From NCBI GenBank assembly GCA_019243475.1, contig JAFAUE010000092.1:1-36356 (forward strand): a stretch of 36,356 nucleotides of DNA, written 5' to 3'. Source of the DNA: Acidobacteriota bacterium. Its GTDB lineage: Bacteria; Acidobacteriota; Terriglobia; Terriglobales; Acidobacteriaceae. Both the position numbers and the translations under genes were made by a program. This document shows positions 1-8,380 of this stretch, piece by piece. Numbering within the stretch: position 1 is the first letter of the stretch; every line of letters begins with the position of its first letter. Below the pieces are notes generated by a model. The model searched no databases and was not told the DNA's origin. It worked only from the letters and a program-made list of their open reading frames with translations.

Positions 1-479
1 ATTCGCTCATCGTCTTCCGGTTGAGCTTTTCCAGGGGTGAGGCCGGTCGCCAGGAAGACCTCCATCGTCTCGTCCAGGATTCCGGGGCTGACGTAAAAGT
101 GGAGAGCTTTACGCCAGACTTTAGCTGTGAGGCCAGTCTCTTCCAGCAGCTCTCTTCTGGCTGCCTTGGCGGGAGACTCACCGGGATCGACGTGTCCAGC
201 CGGCAGCTCCCAGAGATATTTATCGGCGGCATAGCGGTACTGCCGCTCCAGCAGAACACGCGGGGGAGAAGTTGAGTCATCCACAGCCAGTATCACTACT
301 GAGCCATGATGACGAATGACTTCGCGCAGCGCGGTAACGCCCTTCGGCTCGCGCACGCGATCGACCACCACTGCATAGACGCGGCCACGATACACAACTT
401 TGCGGGAGAGTATTTTGGCGCGCTTTGCACGAGGAATCTTCCCGTTATATTTCTGCGAGGCTGCTTTCCCGGCGGACAT
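1..479 (-). CDS. Nudix hydrolase, ADP-ribose pyrophosphatase-like (3' end cut by window edge)
   Basis: Reading the minus strand from an ATG at 479 gives about 159 codons that run off the left edge without a stop. The translation contains a complete Nudix box (G-x5-E-x7-REL-x-EE-x-G; the core reads GHVDPGESPAKAARRELLEE), preceded by a beta-rich part with RYRYAADKYLWELPAG-like residues. Spacing and flanks resemble ADP-ribose pyrophosphatases, which hydrolyse nucleoside-diphosphate-linked sugars in the cytoplasm using metal bound by the Nudix glutamates. The N-terminus is basic (lysine and arginine rich). A second in-frame ATG lies six codons upstream at 497; neither has a clear Shine-Dalgarno, so the start is uncertain. 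It is divergent from the DUF2520 gene, with under 40 bp between starts. The substrate cannot be told from sequence. Confidence 0.88.
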   Translation of the reverse strand, partial: MSAGKAASQKYNGKIPRAKRAKILSRKVVYRGRVYAVVVDRVREPKGVTALREVIRHHGSVVILAVDDSTSPPRVLLERQYRYAADKYLWELPAGHVDPGESPAKAARRELLEETGLTAKVWRKALHFYVSPGILDETMEVFLATGLTPGKAQPEDDER

Positions 480-516
480 CAAGCGATAGGGTAACATTCT
501 GCCCGGTCGCGCTCGA

Positions 517-1401
517 ATGTCTTCCTCGCCCAATTTCCCAAAACGAAAGAAGCCGGAGATCGCCGTGATCGGAGCCGGAACTTGGGCAACGGCGTTAGCG
601 CTCAATCTCCACAGAACTGGCTACACGATCTCGGCGATCATCAGTCGCGACGGCTCAGGGTCATTAATGCGCGCGCGGAAACTCGCGAAAAGAGTGAACG
701 CCCGATGGATGAGTTTGAGCAAGGTCCAATTCGCTGCAAACATCACTTGGATATGCGTGCCGGATGATGCCATTGCGAGCGTTGTCCAGCGATTGCTCAC
801 GCGAACGAGTTGGACCGGCAAGTTTGTCGTGCACTCGAGCGGTGCTCTTGGGGCGGAGGTTTTGCGCCCGCTGCGCGACGCAGGCGCATGCACTGCGTCG
901 GCGCACCCCTTGATGACCTTTGTGAGCGCTAGTGAAACTGCTCTGACAGACGTTCCCTTTGCCCTGGAGGGCGATGCCCGCTGTCTTTCCGTGATTGCCG
1001 CTCTCGTACGCGACATGGAGGCAAAACCATTTCGCATCGGATCGCAGTTCAAGCCGGCATATCATGCTTTCGGTTTTTTCTCTTCGCCGGCGATCGTTAC
1101 GCTCCTGGCTGCAGCACAGCAGGTAGGCAGCCTCGCCGGATTGTCGTCTGCCACCGCGCGCAAACTCATGGAGCCGATCGTGCGACAGACGATCGAGAAC
1201 TGTTTAGGTCTGGATCCACCGGCAGCGTTTAGTGGCCCGCTAAAGCGCGGGGATGCTGCGACTGTGCGAAAGCACCTGGAGGTCCTGAAGCAGAGGCCTG
1301 AACTGTTGAACCTTTATAAAGCGTTGGCGCAGATCGCTGTCCAAGAGCTGCCAGTGACTAACATGGAAAAACTGAAGACGATTCTCAACACAACGACGTG
1401 A
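517..1401 (+). CDS. Rossmann-like / DUF2520 domain protein (putative NAD(P)-dependent reductase)
   Basis: A 294-residue protein. After a short basic tail, residues 13-30 hold a dinucleotide-binding start (IAVIGAGTWATALALNL, a GxGxxxxxL variant), followed by an alternating beta/alpha Rossmann domain to about residue 155 and an all-helical C-terminal domain. This is the architecture of the Rossmann-like plus DUF2520 family, which resembles pyrroline-5-carboxylate and ketopantoate reductases. The motif CVPDDAIASVV is typical of these folds. The family has no firmly assigned reaction, so a redox role is inferred from the fold. It converges on the APC permease gene with only about 20 bp between stops. 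The start lacks a strong ribosome binding site, but the frame holds little upstream of the Rossmann motif. Confidence 0.85.
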   Translation: MSSSPNFPKRKKPEIAVIGAGTWATALALNLHRTGYTISAIISRDGSGSLMRARKLAKRVNARWMSLSKVQFAANITWICVPDDAIASVVQRLLTRTSWTGKFVVHSSGALGAEVLRPLRDAGACTASAHPLMTFVSASETALTDVPFALEGDARCLSVIAALVRDMEAKPFRIGSQFKPAYHAFGFFSSPAIVTLLAAAQQVGSLAGLSSATARKLMEPIVRQTIENCLGLDPPAAFSGPLKRGDAATVRKHLEVLKQRPELLNLYKALAQIAVQELPVTNMEKLKTILNTTT

Positions 1402-1422
1402 AGCAGCCGCGTCTTCGAACGA

Positions 1423-3783
1423 CTATTGTCGGCGAGGGTCCGTTGGAGGCGAGGCGCTAATCGGCTTTGGCAACGGCTTGCCTTGAGGTCCCACACGCGC
1501 CGGCGTTGTGCCGATCATGCCGTCGACCCTACCGCGAAGATCCTTGAGCACCGTTTGTCGATCGCGCGCGTAATCTGCAGCCAGCCGAGTGAGCGCAAGC
1601 GTCACGATGTCATGGTGATGCAGTTCTTCCGTGCCGGCCTGCCGCCGGGCATCGAGCCACAAGCGATGCACCAGCATGACGTCTTCTGAAGTGAGATCGG
1701 GATTATGTGGTCCAATGCGGAAGTTCTGCACTTCCGGTCCTGGCTTCACCACCTGGAAAACGAACTGGTGCTTCGGTGGAGGCGCAGCTTCCCACGCCTG
1801 GCCCATGCGAAAGCCTTGCTCGTCGGCCGTCATCTTTGTAGAGAGGCCTGCAACCACTCGCGCCGCGCCAAGCGAGTTGGCCGTCTGCACGATGGCGGAG
1901 AACACGTCGCGCGCCGGCACGACCATCAGCGATATGTGCTTACCGTAGCTTTCAGCGATGCTCACGCATTTTGAGAACAACGTTTGCTCGTGGTCGCTGA
2001 AGATCTGTTCGGTCGAGAGATCGATTTCGCCGCTGCCCGGTCCCGTCAGCCTAGCAGCTAAGACGACTACGTCATATTCCGTGGTGTCAGTGTTCTGCAG
2101 GACCCAGCGCAGCTGCAGCAGCGTGTTGTAGTCACGGACAGTAACGATCGTGCAGTCCGGACGGACTCCAACAGCCTCGCGCTCGATACGCTCTTCGTGA
2201 AGCAGTTGGAAGTGCTCAGTCATTTCCTTTTTGACGTGTTTGAACTTCCGCCTGTTCGTTTGTTCGGAAACGCTGAATATCACAAAAAAAGCAGCAGCAA
2301 AGATGATGCCGGTAAGGGTCGCCACCTCCTTGGTGGCCAGGTTCACCAGAGCGGTAATCAGCAGTACAAGAAAAACTGAAGTGAGGCCAATGGGAATCTC
2401 TCTGCCGAAAACGGTGATATTAGGAGGAACTTTCCAGCCGCGCTCGCCTTTGTACTTGAAGCGAAGTACGAGCATCGCAAGACTGTTGAACGTGAAGCTC
2501 CAGATTACGCCGAAGGCATAGGCCTCGCCCAGCACGTTTACATCCCCGCGACTGAGCAAAATTGTGATCACCTGCAAACCGACGATGAGGTTGACGATCC
2601 GATAGCTGGTTCCGTACTTCTTCTGCGGCTTGCGGAACCAATCGGTGAGCACTCCGTCTTCAGAGACTCGGTTCAATACGCCGTTCGAACCGATGATGGA
2701 AGTGTTAATTGCGCCAGAAAGAATCAGGAAACCAACCACAACGACGAAGGTTCGAAACAGCAGCCGCAGCAAGAGGGGACCGCTGAACCACATAACCAAC
2801 TCGGCGAGCAGGTTGTTTTCGTAACTGACCACCGGTACCTTGCTCGGAATCAGCATTACCGCGACAAGCGTTCCGAGCCCCGTGAATACAAAGCTGTAAA
2901 TGGCAACAATGATGGCCGCGCGCTTCAGATTCTTGAGCTTGGGATGCGCGATCTCGCGGTTGACCTGGGCGAGTGTCTCCTCGCCGCTCATCGCCAGCAC
3001 AGAGTGTCCGAAGGCCATGAGAATCCCGAAGAGTCCAAAGACATGAGCGAGACTGGTGTGCTTTAGAAATCCAAGGGACGTTTCGCTGAAATGCAGATTG
3101 GATGGTGTGGGCCAGGGCGGCAAGCCCTCGCCTCGTCCTTTGAGCAGACTTACAACAGCCCAGCCGAGCAGGATGACCACCATTACAGTTGTCACCTGCA
3201 TTACGCGCAAAGCTTTGTCGCTCGACTCCTCGATGCCCTTGATGTTCTCCCACCAGTAGTACAGCGTGACGGCCAGACAAATGACTACCGACACCGCATT
3301 TACATTCACCTGTGGCACGCCATGGAAGACGGTATGCAAGTGCGGCGGGATCCAGCCATGTGAATCAGCCTTACTGATCAGCTCGTTCGTCAGTCCGCCG
3401 ATGTACTGACCGGCAGCGATTCCCGAAATCGGACCCGTGAGTATGTAGTCAAACATCAGCGCGGAGACGCTGAGCTTGGCCAGCGTGCCGCCCAGGGCTT
3501 CTTTCACGACGCGATACACGCCTCCGCGCACGAACATCGAGCAGCTCTCGACGTAAACGGCGCGGACAGCGAAGGAAAACAGCATTACTCCGAGAATGAA
3601 CCAGGGGGCAGAGCGTCCGAATGCGTCTTCGGCGATGCCGCCGGCGTAGTACGCCGATGAACCGAGATCGTTCAGGACGATTGCGGCGGCCCGCCAATAC
3701 GAGATAAACGTAAGGGCGACCGAAGAGGCGACGACGATTCGTACTCGGTCGGAGGGTAGTAAGCTCTGGGAGCGAGAGGACAT
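1423..3783 (-). CDS. APC-family amino acid permease with C-terminal cytosolic domain
   Basis: A 786-residue protein starting at an ATG. Residues 1 to about 515 contain roughly twelve hydrophobic segments and resemble APC-superfamily permeases: an N-terminal helix with SSAYYAGGIAEDAFG, a conserved GPISGIAAGQYIGGL stretch and a loop with SGEETLAQVNREI. These carriers move amino acids or related solutes across the inner membrane. From about residue 540 to the end is a hydrophilic domain of about 245 residues with UspA-like alternating strands (TIVTVRDYN, YDVVVLAARL, ARVVAGLSTKM), a layout seen in some APC transporters where the soluble domain may be regulatory. The substrate is unknown. A 54-residue membrane protein lies 73 bp upstream on the same strand and may be co-transcribed. 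Confidence 0.86.
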   Translation of the reverse strand: MSSRSQSLLPSDRVRIVVASSVALTFISYWRAAAIVLNDLGSSAYYAGGIAEDAFGRSAPWFILGVMLFSFAVRAVYVESCSMFVRGGVYRVVKEALGGTLAKLSVSALMFDYILTGPISGIAAGQYIGGLTNELISKADSHGWIPPHLHTVFHGVPQVNVNAVSVVICLAVTLYYWWENIKGIEESSDKALRVMQVTTVMVVILLGWAVVSLLKGRGEGLPPWPTPSNLHFSETSLGFLKHTSLAHVFGLFGILMAFGHSVLAMSGEETLAQVNREIAHPKLKNLKRAAIIVAIYSFVFTGLGTLVAVMLIPSKVPVVSYENNLLAELVMWFSGPLLLRLLFRTFVVVVGFLILSGAINTSIIGSNGVLNRVSEDGVLTDWFRKPQKKYGTSYRIVNLIVGLQVITILLSRGDVNVLGEAYAFGVIWSFTFNSLAMLVLRFKYKGERGWKVPPNITVFGREIPIGLTSVFLVLLITALVNLATKEVATLTGIIFAAAFFVIFSVSEQTNRRKFKHVKKEMTEHFQLLHEERIEREAVGVRPDCTIVTVRDYNTLLQLRWVLQNTDTTEYDVVVLAARLTGPGSGEIDLSTEQIFSDHEQTLFSKCVSIAESYGKHISLMVVPARDVFSAIVQTANSLGAARVVAGLSTKMTADEQGFRMGQAWEAAPPPKHQFVFQVVKPGPEVQNFRIGPHNPDLTSEDVMLVHRLWLDARRQAGTEELHHHDIVTLALTRLAADYARDRQTVLKDLRGRVDGMIGTTPARVGPQGKPLPKPISASPPTDPRRQ

Positions 3784-3806
3784 TTCTTGGCGGAACTACT
3801 GCTGCG

Positions 3807-3819
3807 GTCCCGTTGGGAC
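3807..3819. repeat. Short perfect hairpin between small membrane protein and APC permease genes
   Basis: GTCCC-GTT-GGGAC forms a perfect five-pair stem with a three-base loop, about 25 bp upstream of the APC permease start. It has no T-run, so it is not a standard terminator. In the transcript it would lie in the leader of the permease or between two cistrons. The role is unknown, and a stem this short can occur by chance. Confidence 0.3.
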
Positions 3820-3856
3820 GCGGGACAAACGGTCAGGAGCTCAAAAGAACTAAACT

Positions 3857-4021
3857 CTACGCCCACGTTCCCGTACCGTCAACGGCGGGCTCGTCGTCAG
3901 CCTGCAGGAGCAGCTCAAGATCGACAACGAAGCTAATGACGACCACCACCATTGACCCAATCACCCCAATGAAAAAGAGGACGACGAGGATCCTGGCGAG
4001 CGTTTGCAGCAGCGAGTCCAT
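3857..4021 (-). CDS. Small single- or double-pass membrane protein (54 aa)
   Basis: Reading the minus strand from the ATG at 4021 gives 54 residues: a short amphipathic N-terminus (MDSLLQTLARI), a hydrophobic run of about 28 residues (LVVLFFIGVIGSM through VVVVISFVV), then an acidic tail (DLELLLQADDEPAVDGTGTWA) and a stop at 3857. The hydrophobic core, glycines within the helix and acidic end look like a genuine small membrane protein rather than a chance frame. It sits upstream of the APC permease on the same strand with a 73-bp gap, so it could be a small partner of the transporter or an independent envelope protein. No clear Shine-Dalgarno was seen. The function is unknown. Confidence 0.62.
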   Translation of the reverse strand: MDSLLQTLARILVVLFFIGVIGSMVVVVISFVVDLELLLQADDEPAVDGTGTWA

Positions 4022-4215
4022 CAGAACGTAATTCTATCGAAACCACCGTCTGTTGTGTTTTCTCTGTATCTTCGGCGGCATAAACCACTGAAATTCGTAG
4101 GTTCGCAGTCCCAGCGATTTCGTGATTTGAAGCACTGAAGTGAACCGCGCAACTGCTCTGGTTCGGGCACGCTGCGGAGACCTCCTGCTCTCATATCTCC
4201 AATCAATTAAATTTA

Positions 4216-4243
4216 TTGTGAGCTTGGCGCGCAGCGCGATAAT
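4216..4243 (+). promoter_or_regulatory. Predicted sigma70-type promoter of the glutamine synthetase gene
   Basis: A -35-like TTGTGA (4216-4221) and a -10-like GATAAT (4238-4243) are separated by 16 bp. An AT-rich stretch (4201-4215) just upstream could act as an UP element. Transcription would start near 4250, giving a leader of about 40 nt that contains the AAGGA ribosome binding site just before the ATG at 4291. This is a visual match to the consensus only. Confidence 0.5.
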
Positions 4244-4290
4244 CTACTGCTTCACTGCTGCGCTCTGTAATTCCATCCAAAAGGAAATCC

Positions 4291-5721
4291 ATGTCCAACG
4301 AATTGCGTAATTTTTTGGCCATTCCCTATGACGAGTTGGAGGACCTGAACCTTCAAGCCAAGGAGCAACGCAAGAGCCGGATCGCGCTCGACAAAATCCA
4401 GGACGAACGCCTGCGCTACTTGACCGACGAGAAGCGCATCAAGGCCGTCACCGTCCTATTCAGCGACCTTGAAGGCCGCCTGCACATGCTGGACTACGAC
4501 AAGAAGTTCCTGCTGCGCAGCTATGACAACCTGACCTTCGATGGATCTTCCATTCGCGGCTTTACCGCGCAGCGTGAGAGCGACCTGCGTCTTGGAGTGG
4601 ACTGGAGCGCTTTCTACTGGGCGCCCGCAGACATATTCGGTGCGGGCAAAGTGCTCGTTTTCGGCGACGTAATCGACAAAAATGGCTCGCCTTACACCGC
4701 CGATATTCGCGGCATGTTCAAGCAGTGGGCTGCGGAGATTTATCAGAGTAAGGGTTACACGCTGAATGCCGCCAACGAAATTGAGGGATTCTTATTCCAA
4801 GGCCCTGACGCGGAGCGCCGCTACAACGAGACCGGCAAGTTCGATTACGTAAATACCGGCGGCTATTACCATTCGCTGCCCGGTGACCCGCTTCGCACGT
4901 TCATCGACACTACGGCCGAAGTTCAGCGGGCGATGGGATTTCAGAACGAAAAAGACCATCCGGAGGTGGCGCCTTCGCAATTTGAAATCAACTACAGCTA
5001 TGGCGAAGCGGTTGCCGCCGCCGATCAGATCCAGCTTTACAAGCTCATTTGCCGCCAGGTCGCCACCAAAATGGGATTCACCGCTTCCTTTCTTCCAAAG
5101 CCTGTAGTGGGCGTGAACGGAAGCGGCATGCACACGAACGTTTCCGTCAGCAAAGCCGGCAAAAACCTGTTCTGGGAACCGAGAGGGGAAGAGAAGCTGG
5201 CGAAGGTGGCTTGGGACTTTGTGGACCGAATCCTTACACATGGCAATGACATTTGCCTGTTGCTGAATGCCAGTGTGAATGCCTATCGACGTCTGGATCC
5301 GCATTTCGAGGCCCCGAACCAGATCAAAGCCTCCCCGGTCGACCGAGGATCGATGATCCGCATTCCCATCGGCAATGAAAAAACTGCGCGGGTCGAGGTC
5401 CGTTCTGTGAGTCCGGACGCCAATCCTTACATGGTGATGTACACAGTTTTTCGGACTGGACTTGAGGGCCAGATCGCGAAGATCAAGAATTTGCGGCAGG
5501 CCGAGCGATATCTGCCCGACAACATCTACACTGCCATCGACAACTTCTTGGCCTCGGAGTGGACTACAACCCTACTGAGTGCTGACGTGAAGGGGCGCTA
5601 CGCGGATCTTAAGAAAGCTTCAGCCGATCGCTGCCCAAGGCTATTGGGCACATTCGTGAAAGTTCCGGAGGTCCAATACCACCACGACGTGTACAACCAG
5701 TATCTTTGGAACCTCTTTTAA
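4291..5721 (+). CDS. glnA: Glutamine synthetase family protein (divergent type I)
   Basis: A 476-residue protein preceded by AAAAGGA. Glutamine synthetase makes glutamine from glutamate, ammonia and ATP. Family motifs appear in order: DGSSIRGF near residue 84, EIEGF near 163 (metal-binding glutamates), HPEVAPSQFEI near 223, KPVVGVNGSGMH near 270, FEAPNQIKASP near 339 and the ARVEVR stretch near 366 that binds substrate. Length suits the type I family. Several places differ from textbook GlnA: the histidine after GMH is replaced (GMHTN rather than GMHxH), the arginine-rich loop reads PVDRGSMIRIP, and the usual adenylylation-site sequence is not recognisable. It may be a regular GS of this phylum or a GS-like ligase for another amine. 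It stands alone with its own promoter. Confidence 0.85.
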   Translation: MSNELRNFLAIPYDELEDLNLQAKEQRKSRIALDKIQDERLRYLTDEKRIKAVTVLFSDLEGRLHMLDYDKKFLLRSYDNLTFDGSSIRGFTAQRESDLRLGVDWSAFYWAPADIFGAGKVLVFGDVIDKNGSPYTADIRGMFKQWAAEIYQSKGYTLNAANEIEGFLFQGPDAERRYNETGKFDYVNTGGYYHSLPGDPLRTFIDTTAEVQRAMGFQNEKDHPEVAPSQFEINYSYGEAVAAADQIQLYKLICRQVATKMGFTASFLPKPVVGVNGSGMHTNVSVSKAGKNLFWEPRGEEKLAKVAWDFVDRILTHGNDICLLLNASVNAYRRLDPHFEAPNQIKASPVDRGSMIRIPIGNEKTARVEVRSVSPDANPYMVMYTVFRTGLEGQIAKIKNLRQAERYLPDNIYTAIDNFLASEWTTTLLSADVKGRYADLKKASADRCPRLLGTFVKVPEVQYHHDVYNQYLWNLF

Positions 5722-5763
5722 CCAGTGGGAGCGCTCCGATATCTTGCTGATGATCTTTCTTGC

Positions 5764-6126
5764 TTATTGAATCACTGCTTCTTTCACTGGTGGAACAACC
5801 CAGATCCGGCAGTCCCGGCTCAGCAGCGTAAACAATTCGTTGGTCGGCTGGTGCAAGTATCTGACAGCATCACGTACCAAAGCTACCTTGCTTTGCTGAC
5901 GTGCAACATCAATGAGAAGTATCAGTCCGATTAGCTGACGGTGTTCGAGTCCCGTATCCTCCAAGAAGACAGGGATTGGTCTGCCTGGCAATCCAGAATT
6001 CCAAGCTGCGACAAAGCGGGCAGACGTGCGTAGTTCCTCCCATTGTGTGGAGGTAAGTACTTCCGCCGCCTGGACCACTGAGTCCGGTGTAATAACAAGC
6101 ACCGATTCTTCGCCGTATACCTTCAT
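5764..6126 (-). CDS. Hypothetical protein (120 aa)
   Basis: The frame opens at 6150, but the ATG at 6126 is preceded by a strong GAGGGG ribosome binding site at about 5 nt spacing, so that start is preferred (MKVYGEESVLVITPD). The 120-residue product is soluble, mixed alpha/beta by eye, with no signal peptide and no recognised motif; it has WEELRTSARFVAAWNSG and a hydrophobic helix IGLILLIDVARQQ. It converges on the glutamine synthetase gene and lies upstream of nothing on its own strand, so it is probably monocistronic. The family was not recognised. The good ribosome binding site and normal residue composition favour a real gene over the opposite-strand frame. Confidence 0.55.
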   Translation of the reverse strand: MKVYGEESVLVITPDSVVQAAEVLTSTQWEELRTSARFVAAWNSGLPGRPIPVFLEDTGLEHRQLIGLILLIDVARQQSKVALVRDAVRYLHQPTNELFTLLSRDCRIWVVPPVKEAVIQ

Positions 6127-6214
6127 CCGCCCCTCTGCTCTGTAAGGCAAAGTGCCGAACGTTATTATGTTCTAATCCGGCCTTCAGTCAGCAAAGCATT
6201 GACCGCACCGAAAA

Positions 6215-7330
6215 TCACCGTTCTGACTCTTGCAGCAGCTCCTGCAAATACTGCTTCCAAAACACCGCCCAGGTGTGGGTACCATGTCCATGCGTCCGCT
6301 CTGAAGTTGGAATCAGCACAAACATCCCCCGCTTCACGCGCTTGATCTCGCGTTCCGCGATTCCCAATTCGGGAGGATTGATGAAGTCATCGGCCGAGTT
6401 TACGAACATCACCGGCACAGAGATCTTGTCGAGCTGCGGCGAAGGGTCGTAGTTGCGTGAGGAACTTACTGCATACAGGAAGTCATTCGCGTCCAAGGCT
6501 GCGGTGACGCGTTTGACATAGTCGTCAAGGTATTTGTCGGCGGAGTCGCGCGTCGGATATTGGATCTGCATCGGCAGCGGCGTACTGCCGGCAATGAGGA
6601 GAAAGTCGGTCACCACTTGCAGCGCGGCTCTTGGTTCCGTGGCGTAGTCGCCATTTTTCCATTCTGGGTCCTGACGTATGCCTTCGATTGTCATCTTTCG
6701 CCAAATGCGATTGCGTCCTGCAATCTGGACGGGAAGGCACGCGAGAGGCATGCCGGCATCCATGAAGTCGGGAAAGCTTTCCATCCAGACCCAGGAGTGC
6801 ATGCAGCCCATCGACGTGCCCATCACCAGACGCAGATGGTTCACGCCTAGGCCTTTCTGCAGGAGGTCATGTTGCGCCGCGACCATGTCGTCGTAATCGT
6901 ACTGCGGGAAATGCGCATGCATACCGTCGCTGGGCTTGCTCGATTTGCCATGGCCCACGTTGTCCGGCAGGACAATGAAGTATCGACCGACATCGAGCGG
7001 CTGTCCGGGGCCGAAAAGTTCATTTGCAAACTGCGGCTGCAGAAACTGGCGTCCAGAGCCACCGGTGCCGTGCAGAATCAAGATCGCGTTGGTGGTTCGG
7101 CCCTCGGCGTCACGCTGTGGCTTGCCGAATGTCAAGTAGTGCAAGCGAAGCTCTGGGAGCGTTTCGCCGGAGCGGAAATGGAAGTCATGGGCGATATAGT
7201 CACCTTCTGCAGGCTGAAGGAGCTTATTTGGAACTTGCTGGCCCCAGCAGGCAAAGGCAACGAATAAAAATGAAACCAAAAGAAGAAGCAGAGCTTTCTT
7301 AAAGTCCAACTGCGGCGCAAGGGAAATCAT
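6215..7330 (-). CDS. Secreted alpha/beta hydrolase, MetX/homoserine acetyltransferase-like
   Basis: The ATG at 7330 gives 371 residues; an upstream ATG at 7375 would put 15 extra residues before the export signal, so it is less likely. The N-terminus has a basic start and a strong hydrophobic core (KKALLLLLVSFLFVAFA), suggesting export. The mature part has the alpha/beta hydrolase features LHGTGGSG (oxyanion region), GTSMGC (nucleophile elbow serine), SADDFINP (acid) and HGHGTHTWAV (histidine). The arrangement RYFIVLPDNVGHGKSS and the GTSMGCMHSWVW elbow match the homoserine O-acetyltransferase-like branch. An exported copy is unlikely to make methionine precursors, so an esterase or acyl-transfer role outside the cytoplasm is inferred. 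It is divergent from the PhyH gene, with about 97 bp between starts. Confidence 0.85.
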   Translation of the reverse strand: MISLAPQLDFKKALLLLLVSFLFVAFACWGQQVPNKLLQPAEGDYIAHDFHFRSGETLPELRLHYLTFGKPQRDAEGRTTNAILILHGTGGSGRQFLQPQFANELFGPGQPLDVGRYFIVLPDNVGHGKSSKPSDGMHAHFPQYDYDDMVAAQHDLLQKGLGVNHLRLVMGTSMGCMHSWVWMESFPDFMDAGMPLACLPVQIAGRNRIWRKMTIEGIRQDPEWKNGDYATEPRAALQVVTDFLLIAGSTPLPMQIQYPTRDSADKYLDDYVKRVTAALDANDFLYAVSSSRNYDPSPQLDKISVPVMFVNSADDFINPPELGIAEREIKRVKRGMFVLIPTSERTHGHGTHTWAVFWKQYLQELLQESER

Positions 7331-7427
7331 GGCCACAAATCCTACAACGTCGGAGATGCATAGGTGGTCATGCACGCCCAGTCTTCCATGCAGCCCACCT
7401 TCTTGATCCTGGGATAGACTGGCGAAT

Positions 7428-8312
7428 ATGGACGACCTTTCTCTTGTCCATCAGCCTCTCCGCAATGAACTCTGCAAGCCGCCCGGGGGCGAGATTGTGC
7501 GCCTAACTGAGTGCCAGATTGCTTTTTTTCACGAGCACGGCTACCTCAGCGGCATAAGGATCTTGAGTGATGAACAGGTTGAAATCCTTCGCGCGGAACT
7601 GGCGCAGCTTGTAAATCCCAATCATCCGGGTAACAAATTCTTTTACGAATACCACTCGAATGAATCGGCCGATCCCGCCACTGTTCTCTTTCACGCACTC
7701 GGTGCCTGGCGAATCGCGTCTGGATTTCACGATCTTCTTTGGAACCCGGCGTTTACCGTTCCCTCATCGCAGTTGCTGAACGGAGATGTCCGCTTCTGGC
7801 ATGACCAGCTTTTCTGCAAGCCTGCGCATCATGGTGGCGTAGTCGCGTGGCATCAAGACTATTCCTACTGGACGCGCACCCGGCCTCTAGCCCATCTCAC
7901 TTGCTGGATCGGTCTGGATGACTCGTCGCGCGAGAATGGCTGTCTGCAATACATAGACGGGAGCCATCGCTGGCCGGATCTTCCCATTACGGGTTTGGCA
8001 GGCGACATGAACGCGATCAGTGCCGTGCTCGACCAAGAACAGCGCCAGCAATTCCAGAACCCCGTTCCAGTAGAGTTGAAGAAGGGAGAAGCCTCATTCC
8101 ATCACCCGCGGCTGGTGCACGGCTCATTTGCGAATTGCTCCGACCGCGCCAGGCGAGCAACAGTCATTAATGTCATCCGCGACGGCGTGCATTCGGCAAG
8201 CGATGAACCTTTGCTTGCGGGTGTTCCAGTCATTCCAGCGGGTAAGAAGATTGAGGGGCAGTTTTTCCCGCTCCTGCTGAGTCAGAACCATTCGCTGGTA
8301 AGGAACGGGTAA
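7428..8312 (+). CDS. Phytanoyl-CoA dioxygenase (PhyH) family protein
   Basis: A 294-residue cytoplasmic protein. PhyH enzymes are Fe(II)/2-oxoglutarate-dependent oxygenases that hydroxylate varied substrates. The iron-binding triad is visible: H142 and D144 in AWHQDYSYW, and H231 in [10 protein letters not shown], with arginines just after (RARRAT) suited to 2-oxoglutarate. The stretch [24 protein letters not shown] is the typical core-strand motif. The N-terminal [12 protein letters not shown] is a classic PhyH opening. The substrate cannot be predicted: bacterial members act on lipids, amino acids, osmolytes and secondary metabolites. It converges on the large cytochrome gene with 68 bp between stops and no recognised terminator in that gap. 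Confidence 0.88.
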   Translation: MDDLSLVHQPLRNELCKPPGGEIVRLTECQIAFFHEHGYLSGIRILSDEQVEILRAELAQLVNPNHPGNKFFYEYHSNESADPATVLFHALGAWRIASGFHDLLWNPAFTVPSSQLLNGDVRFWHDQLFCKPAHHGGVVAWHQDYSYWTRTRPLAHLTCWIGLDDSSRENGCLQYIDGSHRWPDLPITGLAGDMNAISAVLDQEQRQQFQNPVPVELKKGEASFHHPRLVHGSFANCSDRARRATVINVIRDGVHSASDEPLLAGVPVIPAGKKIEGQFFPLLLSQNHSLVRNG

Positions 8313-8380
8313 GGGTGCGGAGCGGCGTCAACCGAAAACAGCTAAACCGACCCGCAAACGGCGAACAGCTGACAGGAGCC

